Assembly (NCBI GenBank): GCA_910577215.1
Contig: CAJTMQ010000064.1
Location: forward strand, 1-6,347
Reading direction: 5' to 3'
From: an uncultured Eubacterium sp.
GTDB taxonomy: Bacteria > Bacillota > Clostridia > Oscillospirales > Acutalibacteraceae
Length of the DNA stretch: 6,347 nt
A program made the position numbers and the translations under genes. The first letter of the stretch is position 1. The number at the start of each line of letters is the position of its first letter. The notes beneath the pieces are model-generated. The model searched no databases, was not told where the DNA came from, and saw only the letters and a list, made by a program, of their open reading frames with translations. Below, piece by piece: positions 6,083-6,347 of the stretch.

Positions 6083-6109
6083 CAATTTATCTTTCGTTAC
6101 ATTTATTTA

Positions 6110-6347
6110 TTATTTAACATCTGTTACCCACTTGTATCCAAGACCCCAGATTGTGATTAATCTTGTAGGACTTGAAGGGTTATCTTCAATCTTCATTCTG
6201 AGGCGGCGGATATTAACGTCAACAATTTTTTCATCTCCGAAATAGTTTGAGCCCCAAACAGTTTTTAATATATCCGTTCTGCTTAAGGCAGCATTCGGAT
6301 TTTTAAAGAAATATTCTATAATCTGAAATTCAACCTGAGTCAATTCA
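6110..6347 (-). CDS. OmpR/PhoB-family response regulator, C-terminal part only
   Basis: Only the last 78 codons and the stop are inside the window; the receiver domain and start lie beyond the right edge. What is visible is a nearly complete OmpR-type winged helix: ELTQVEFQIIEYFFKNP, then LSRTDILKTVWG (helix 2 and transactivation loop), then YFGDEKIVDVNIRRLRMKIE (recognition helix) and the C-terminal hairpin LITIWGLGYKW. It would bind DNA once phosphorylated, presumably by the kinase that starts 27 bases after its stop. The sequence resembles the PhoP/WalR-like regulators common in Clostridia, but subgroup and targets cannot be settled from this end alone. The TTG codon at 6343 is an internal Leu, not a start, because the conserved domain continues past it. 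Confidence 0.94.
   Translation of the reverse strand, partial: ELTQVEFQIIEYFFKNPNAALSRTDILKTVWGSNYFGDEKIVDVNIRRLRMKIEDNPSSPTRLITIWGLGYKWVTDVK

Larger units (their letters stand above)
1..6347 (-). other. Probable single operon of eight co-directional genes
   Basis: All eight genes run on the minus strand with gaps of at most about 27 bases, or overlaps of 4 bases (DUF1385/prmC) and 8 bases (scpA/scpB). No gap could hold a full promoter plus terminator, and no terminator-like GC hairpin followed by a T run was seen between genes. The transcript would begin at or upstream of the response regulator, beyond the right edge, and continue past the left edge. Promoters inside coding sequence cannot be excluded by eye. 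Confidence 0.75.

Noticed and set aside
6086..6109. Gap between response regulator and kinase as a promoter site
   Set aside because: About 24-27 AT-rich bases without a recognisable -35/-10 pair. It is better explained as the kinase's ribosome-binding leader.
5952..6245. Plus-strand frame spanning the kinase start and the response regulator end
   Set aside because: It is antisense to both genes and has no recognisable domain.

Overview
The window looks like a chromosomal stretch from a low-GC, Gram-positive anaerobe of the class Clostridia, probably a gut Oscillospiraceae/Ruminococcaceae-type organism. This placement is inferred from three things. The gene set (DUF1385/YqhQ-like, PrmC, small M50 protease, ScpA, ScpB, DUF2953) is typical of Firmicutes. 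Base composition is AT-rich. Shine-Dalgarno sites are GA-rich, with TTG and GTG starts. No mobile element, CRISPR array, RNA gene or sign of recent transfer was seen.

Everything coding lies on the minus strand, so the window reads right to left. In transcription order it holds: (1) the DNA-binding end of an OmpR/PhoB-type response regulator, cut by the right edge; (2) a membrane sensor histidine kinase with a Cache/PAS-like outer domain and a HAMP domain; (3) a DUF1385 (YqhQ-like) multi-pass membrane protein; (4) prmC, the release-factor glutamine methyltransferase; (5) a small M50 site-2-protease-like membrane metalloprotease; (6) scpA and (7) scpB, the kleisin and winged-helix partners of the SMC condensin; (8) a DUF2953 protein, nearly complete but running off the left edge without a stop.

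Adjacent genes either overlap by a few bases (DUF1385/prmC by 4, scpA/scpB by 8) or are separated by about 6-27 bases. No intergenic gap is long enough for a promoter plus terminator, and I saw no terminator hairpin. The simplest reading is one polycistronic unit with translational coupling. It links envelope sensing, translation-termination maturation, intramembrane proteolysis and chromosome segregation; these functions are not obviously one pathway.

Most of the window is conserved core-genome content. The points most worth a second look are: a GGQ tripeptide at the N-terminus of the DUF1385 protein, directly beside the gene for the enzyme that methylates GGQ glutamines; the membrane His/Cys cluster of DUF1385; the non-ATG coupled starts; a start-proximal imperfect inverted repeat in scpB; and the prediction that a YtfJ/GerW-type sporulation gene follows the left edge.
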